Assembly: GCF_027111335.1 (NCBI RefSeq) | Contig: NZ_CP114288.1 | Location: 2,728,001 to 2,792,000 of the forward strand | DNA length: 64,000 nucleotides | Direction: 5' to 3' | From: Flavobacterium aquiphilum | GTDB lineage: Bacteria > Bacteroidota > Bacteroidia > Flavobacteriales > Flavobacteriaceae | The notes under the pieces: model-generated | Seen by the model: the letters and a program-made list of their open reading frames with translations, nothing else | Told to the model about the DNA's origin: nothing | Database searches by the model: none | In this document: in pieces, positions 60,158 through 64,000 of the stretch | Numbering within the stretch: the stretch's first letter is position 1 | Layout of the letters: every line of letters begins with the position of its first letter | Program-made: the position numbers and the translations under genes

Positions 60158-60186
60158 TTGATTTAGTACCAAAAACATTATTTTTG
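60158..60186 (+). promoter_or_regulatory. Promoter of the 175-aa membrane protein gene
   Basis: TTG (60158-60160), 18-bp spacer, TATTTTTG (60179-60186); the ATG is 22 bp downstream. Confidence 0.55.
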
Positions 60187-60208
60187 CTTTCTTAAAAATA
60201 AAAACAAA

Positions 60209-60736
60209 ATGGATTTATCAAAAATACTTGAACTACTGAGTTATACTATTCCAGCTATTATCACGGGTGGTGTCGCTTATTATTTTTTTAATTTACATAT
60301 CAAAAACGAGGATGGAAAACGTCGTTTTTTGTTAATGAGAGAAGGACAAAAAAACTCTATGCCTTTGCGTCTGCAGGCATACGAACGCATGACTTTGTTT
60401 TTGGAACGTATAGGTCTTTCTAATTTACTGATAAGAATCTCTCCGATTTCAACTGATAAAAATGATTACTGCAATTTTGTTATTTCGCATATCGAGCAGG
60501 AATTCGAGCATAATTTGGCACAACAAATCTATATGACCGATGAGTGTTGGACAATCATTGTCACATCCAAAAATGCTACCATTCAGATGATTCGCAAAGC
60601 AACCTTAAGCTCTGATGTAAATAACGCCGATCAATTAAGAGAAGCTTTATTGAGTGATTTATTAGAAAAACAAACGCCAAGCAGCGCAGCTTTGGCATAT
60701 ATTAAGAAAGAAGTTGCTGATTTTCTAAGATACTAA
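60209..60736 (+). CDS. Conserved hypothetical membrane-anchored protein (175 aa)
   Basis: One N-terminal transmembrane helix (about 9-28, YTIPAIITGGVAYYFFNL) is followed by a soluble mostly helical domain: PLRLQAYERMTLFLERIG, then EQEFEHNLAQQIYMTDECW, ending in a coiled helix (SDLLEKQTPSSAALAYIKKE). I know similar flavobacterial sequences without function. Its RNA end likely forms the hairpin at 60757. Confidence 0.65.
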   Translation: MDLSKILELLSYTIPAIITGGVAYYFFNLHIKNEDGKRRFLLMREGQKNSMPLRLQAYERMTLFLERIGLSNLLIRISPISTDKNDYCNFVISHIEQEFEHNLAQQIYMTDECWTIIVTSKNATIQMIRKATLSSDVNNADQLREALLSDLLEKQTPSSAALAYIKKEVADFLRY

Positions 60737-60756
60737 GCTTCTAAATAACTAATGTT

Positions 60757-60801
60757 GAGCCTCTAAGTTTCTAAGAAAATGAGTTAGAAACTTAGAGGCT
60801 C
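60757..60801. repeat. Perfect 18-bp inverted repeat, possible terminator
   Basis: GAGCCTCTAAGTTTCTAA (60757-60774) is exactly complementary to TTAGAAACTTAGAGGCTC (60784-60801), with a 9-nt loop. It lies between convergent genes. The units CTAAGTTTCT and CTCAGTAACTTAG also occur at 32732-32830. Confidence 0.75.
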
Positions 60802-60815
60802 AGTAACTTAGGAAT

Positions 60816-61715
60816 TCACTTATTATCACTCATAATTTCGCTCTTATTTTGAGCATATTTGAAGCCAAGATCCCACCATTTTTTCATTTTCTTTTGATTA
60901 AAAATGAGTGCGTTGTTGGTTAGTTTTGTCGGAGTGTAGTATAAATTGAGTTTTGTGTTTTTATTTTTTGCGGCGAGTTTTCCGTTCCACAAATCGCGTT
61001 TTCCTACCTGATCCATCGTAAATAAAAATAAATTAATTAGGAGGGAAAATGGATTTTTTCCTAGGATGGTCTTTTTTATTCTGATTTCGGTTTCAAGAAT
61101 AATGACATCAATCTCTGTGGCTCCCCTGTTAATGGCTTCGGCAATGGGAACAAAGCACGAAAAGCCGCCATCGCCATATTCGCAAAAGTTTTTTTTGACC
61201 AAACTCATAAAAGGAATATAATTACTCGAAATCCAAATCCAATCGCAAAATTCCTCATATGTACAGTCTTTTATCGATTTGTATTCGGGTTGGTTTTTGG
61301 AAATATTCGTGACAGTGACGATCACATCAGTAGGCAATGACTTTAGGTATTCGAATTCAGATTCTGAAAAATTAGTTTTGATAAATTCTCTTAATTTTCG
61401 GCTTTCGCCAAAAGTTCTTCTGCCTCTTATAAATTGCCATATCACATTGAAATGGTTTATGGTTACGTATTCGGCTCTTCCTTTTCGTTTAATAATAAAA
61501 GGATTGATGTCGAATATCTGTTCCATATTGACATTGGTGTAGATGTTGTGAAGTTTGTTGATATTTCCCAATGCCAAGTGAGGAATCAGTAAACTTCCCG
61601 TTGAAGTTCCTATAAACAAGTCATAGTGTATCCTTTTGTTTTGCAACAAATATTGGGCGACACCTCCTGCAAATGCGCCTTTACTACCTCCGCCTGAAAT
61701 GACTAATGCTCGCAT
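60816..61715 (-). CDS. Patatin-like phospholipase
   Basis: A 299-residue serine lipase/acyl hydrolase. The oxyanion hole GGGSKGAF (residues 8-15), nucleophile elbow GTSTGS (Ser near 39) and catalytic Asp in the DGGFSCF motif (near 177) are all present, so it should be active. Patatins hydrolyse membrane lipids or neutral lipids. No signal peptide is visible, so it is probably cytoplasmic. Spaced 86 bp downstream of the M1 aminopeptidase on the same strand. Confidence 0.88.
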   Translation of the reverse strand: MRALVISGGGSKGAFAGGVAQYLLQNKRIHYDLFIGTSTGSLLIPHLALGNINKLHNIYTNVNMEQIFDINPFIIKRKGRAEYVTINHFNVIWQFIRGRRTFGESRKLREFIKTNFSESEFEYLKSLPTDVIVTVTNISKNQPEYKSIKDCTYEEFCDWIWISSNYIPFMSLVKKNFCEYGDGGFSCFVPIAEAINRGATEIDVIILETEIRIKKTILGKNPFSLLINLFLFTMDQVGKRDLWNGKLAAKNKNTKLNLYYTPTKLTNNALIFNQKKMKKWWDLGFKYAQNKSEIMSDNK

Positions 61716-61801
61716 GATTTTAGATTTTCGATTAGTGATTAACGATTTTTTGATTTACGGACATCTGAATTCTTAGATCGTTAATCAAAATTCTTAAATC
61801 T

Positions 61802-63865
61802 TTATTCCTTGAGTAATCTATTTAGTTGAAATTGTTCTCTTTCGTTTAAATTGGGTAATAAAGACTGAAAAGCTGTTCTAATTTCAGGTGTTTTTAATAA
61901 AATCCGAATATTATCTCTTCCAAATTTAGAAAATTGCCACATATGATGTGTTGTTGCATTGACTAAATTCTTTAAAACTGCTTCATTAATAACATTGAAA
62001 TTAATCAAGTATTCTAATGCGTTTTGTCGGGTTGTGGCTTCGTAATTTGGAGAAGAATAGCTAATCAATTCGTCAAGACAAGTTTCTTTGTTAGCATTAT
62101 AATCTGGTGTTGAAATTGCCAATGACAACCAAAGAATGCGAAGATTAAAATCATTGAATCCAATCCAATCTTTTGTTTTTTCTAAATAATCCACTCTTTT
62201 ATCTTTAAAGTTATTCCATAAATAAAAGAGTGCCAACTCTTGTGTTTGATAGGATTTGTCGTCCAACAATGTTTCATATTCGGTTCTAAATTCTTCTGGA
62301 ATTTTTTGTAGGGTACTGGCAACGGCTTGGCGAACCTGAATGTTTTTTGTGTTAAGCGCCAATTGCAATAATTGTTTTTTGTCTTCGAATTTTTCTTTCG
62401 TCAATTGCCCAATAATGGATTCTTTTACAGAAGAATATACATCAGATTGCAATGTTTTTTCGAAAAAAACATACTTCTCAGCCAATGGTTTGTTTCTGTA
62501 TTTGTTAACTTCAAGCTGTATCTGCATTGATTTGTTTTTTGCTAATAAATCATTGGCTATATCACTGTTAAATGCGGATGATTCAAGCCAAATTTTACTG
62601 AAGTTTTCTAAATCATAATTGGATACTTTTTTAATTTCATCAAAGAAATTCGATGTTGTTACGTTTTTATAGGCGTATTTTTTGAGGTAACTTTTTACAG
62701 CTTTTTTGAACGCTTTCTCCCCTATTCCTTCTCTAAGAACATGCAGTGCCCAAGCTCCTTTTTGGTAAAAGCTCAACGAACTAGCCTTCGGATTTAGAAC
62801 AGGAATTGTATCTGTTTTGGAAGCTTGTTTGAGTTGCATAGACGATTCGTATAATTTGGAGTAAAAATAATCTTCCCCATAAATTTCTTTTTCGGCCAAC
62901 AAAGCATAATAGGTGGCAAAGCCTTCCTGCAACCAATGGTCTTTTCCGCTTTGTGCCGTTATCAAATCGCCAAACCATTGATGAGCCAACTCGTGGGCAT
63001 TGACATTGGTATAATTTCTGTCTTCAAAACCAATGGAATCGACTATATAACGAGTCATGAATAGTGTTGTGCTGGTGTTTTCCATACCGGCATACAAAAA
63101 CTCGGAAACAGGAACTTGCCGGTAGATTTTCCATGGGTACTTCACTCCTATTTCCTTTTCGAGATAGTCAAATATTTCTTTGGAGTAGCGATAAGTAGGT
63201 TCTAGTTTGGCAACATCTTTTGGATTCAGATACATTTCCAACGGAATTCCGGATTTGGATTTCTGAATATTTTTATCATATTTCCCGATGGAGAGTACCA
63301 ATAAATAAGAGCTCATTGGTTTTTGCATTTGGTAAGACCAATGAGTTATATTTTTATCTGTTATTTTGTTTTTTAAAACACCGTTGGACAAAACCTGATA
63401 TTTAGAATCGAACGCAATATCCATATTGAAAATCACTTTTTCGTTGACATCATCAAAACTCGGAAACCAATGACTGGTGTACTTTCCTTGCCCCTGTGTC
63501 CAAATTTCCATATTATCGGTTTCTTCAGAACCCACAAAATACATCGTTTGTTTGGGTTTGGCTTCGTATATAAACTGAACGGAATTTTTTCCTTTTTGGA
63601 ACGGATAAATCAAAAGTAATTCTTTTCCATTGGTAGTAAATGGAATACTTTTATGGTTCAGTTCCAATGCTGAAAATGTCATATTCTGCGCATCAATTTT
63701 GACTGTGTCAATGGGTTTCAACACTTCAAAAGTATAAATAACAGTTCCCGAAATACTTTTATCGTCAGGATTAATGGAGATAGAACCATTTGCAGTTTTA
63801 AAATCAACCGATTTGGTTTGTTGTGCCAATGCAAATGCGGATAGAAAGAGGAGAAAGTATTTCAT
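61802..63865 (-). CDS. M1 family aminopeptidase (687 aa)
   Basis: An exported zinc aminopeptidase; signal peptide MKYFLLFLSAFALA. The exopeptidase motif GMEN (260-263), zinc site H291-E-LA-H295 and third ligand E314 (WLQEGF) are intact. After the catalytic domain comes a long HEAT-like helical C-terminus (about 450-687), as in aminopeptidase N and LTA4 hydrolase. It differs from the shorter M1 enzyme at 12114. The start codon overlaps the stop of a transposase gene by an ATGA. Confidence 0.92.
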   Translation of the reverse strand: MKYFLLFLSAFALAQQTKSVDFKTANGSISINPDDKSISGTVIYTFEVLKPIDTVKIDAQNMTFSALELNHKSIPFTTNGKELLLIYPFQKGKNSVQFIYEAKPKQTMYFVGSEETDNMEIWTQGQGKYTSHWFPSFDDVNEKVIFNMDIAFDSKYQVLSNGVLKNKITDKNITHWSYQMQKPMSSYLLVLSIGKYDKNIQKSKSGIPLEMYLNPKDVAKLEPTYRYSKEIFDYLEKEIGVKYPWKIYRQVPVSEFLYAGMENTSTTLFMTRYIVDSIGFEDRNYTNVNAHELAHQWFGDLITAQSGKDHWLQEGFATYYALLAEKEIYGEDYFYSKLYESSMQLKQASKTDTIPVLNPKASSLSFYQKGAWALHVLREGIGEKAFKKAVKSYLKKYAYKNVTTSNFFDEIKKVSNYDLENFSKIWLESSAFNSDIANDLLAKNKSMQIQLEVNKYRNKPLAEKYVFFEKTLQSDVYSSVKESIIGQLTKEKFEDKKQLLQLALNTKNIQVRQAVASTLQKIPEEFRTEYETLLDDKSYQTQELALFYLWNNFKDKRVDYLEKTKDWIGFNDFNLRILWLSLAISTPDYNANKETCLDELISYSSPNYEATTRQNALEYLINFNVINEAVLKNLVNATTHHMWQFSKFGRDNIRILLKTPEIRTAFQSLLPNLNEREQFQLNRLLKE

Positions 63866-64000
63866 TGTAGTTGTGGATTTATGGAATCATTTTCCCAATT
63901 TTTCGGATTGTTTTTAATGTAGTAATATATTTTGTCGAAAGAATCGTAATTCTGAATTATATGATCGTGATAATTGGATTGCCAAATGGAATCCGATTCG
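63862..64000 (-). CDS. REP-associated tyrosine (Y1) transposase, C-terminal part
   Basis: The last 45 codons of a frame entering from the right edge read ...DSIWQSNYHDHIIQNYDSFDKI... (shown as WQSNYHDHIIQNYDSFD), then YYYIKNNPKNWENDSIN and a stop at 63862-63864. W-Q-x-N-Y-x-D/E-H-I-I and Y-I-x-N-N-P-x-x-W are the conserved C-terminal motifs of IS200/IS605-like RAYT transposases, which mobilise REP palindromes. The catalytic HUH and Tyr are outside the window. Stop and next start overlap (ATGA). Confidence 0.75.
   Translation of the reverse strand, partial: ESDSIWQSNYHDHIIQNYDSFDKIYYYIKNNPKNWENDSINPQLQ

Noticed and set aside
1..64000. CRISPR arrays, tRNA and rRNA genes
   Set aside because: No regularly spaced repeats, no tRNA cloverleaf and no rRNA-like stretch was recognised by eye. 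A weak or partial tRNA could be missed without a covariance search.

Overview
The window is AT-rich chromosomal DNA from a member of the Bacteroidota, most likely Flavobacterium or a close relative. The evidence is the gene content (fused branched-chain 2-oxoacid dehydrogenase E1, small flavobacterial membrane proteins, bifunctional hisB and hisIE), promoters of the Bacteroidetes type (TTTG about 17-24 bp upstream of TAnnTTTG), the lack of clear Shine-Dalgarno sites, and three copies of a structured intergenic RNA resembling the flavobacterial Flavo-1 motif. I recognised no rRNA, tRNA or CRISPR array.

Layout. 1-1520: edge of a small mobile element on the minus strand. It has three small unknown genes and the first 205 codons of a rolling-circle-type replication initiation protein, behind a perfect inverted repeat that looks like an operator. 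1671-13772: housekeeping and metabolic genes (PfkB sugar kinase, SRPBCC protein, NADH dehydrogenase type 2, two SF2 helicases, MscS channel, acyl-CoA thioesterase, a DUF1080 protein, an M1 peptidase). 13938-22873: a complete minus-strand histidine operon, hisL-G-D-C-B-H-A-F-IE, interrupted by three non-his genes. It is headed by a 19-residue leader peptide with five His codons and a transcription attenuator. 23119-34476: central metabolism (ATP-dependent PEP carboxykinase, an AspT/YidE-type transporter, 2-oxoacid dehydrogenase E1, a 2OG-Fe(II) oxygenase), SUI1-like factor, nucleoside phosphorylase, an SDR reductase, a transglutaminase-like protein and uracil-DNA glycosylase. 34650-49017: MutS2-like ATPase, a palindromic repeat/GIY-YIG nuclease/DCC-protein cluster, EttA, type I pullulanase, DNA polymerase III delta, a stand-alone HsdR-N protein, a GT2 glycosyltransferase, an OmpA lipoprotein, TsaC/Sua5 and a UvrD/PcrA helicase. 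49353-56050: an L-rhamnose catabolic locus, rhaB - tandem class II aldolase - fucO - rhaA, plus a separately transcribed AraC regulator. 56379-63865: envelope and hypothetical proteins (SYLF, lipoproteins, TauE/SafE permease, patatin, a second M1 aminopeptidase). 63862-64000: the C-terminus of a REP-associated (Y1/IS200-like) transposase.

How parts work together. The rhamnose genes encode isomerase, kinase, aldolase and lactaldehyde reductase, converting rhamnose to DHAP and propanediol. The rhaB promoter carries three direct repeats fitting an AraC-family site. The aldolase has two class II domains, and the second has lost every metal ligand. The his operon is predicted to be controlled by ribosome-mediated attenuation. 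REP-like palindromes, a GIY-YIG nuclease gene and a Y1 transposase remnant suggest active spread of small repeats; one repeat appears to have become the N-terminal codons of a DCC-family gene. No clearly novel large defence or biosynthetic system is visible. The most unusual items are the degenerate tandem aldolase, the captured repeat in the DCC gene, the genes embedded in the his operon and the partial replicon at the left edge.
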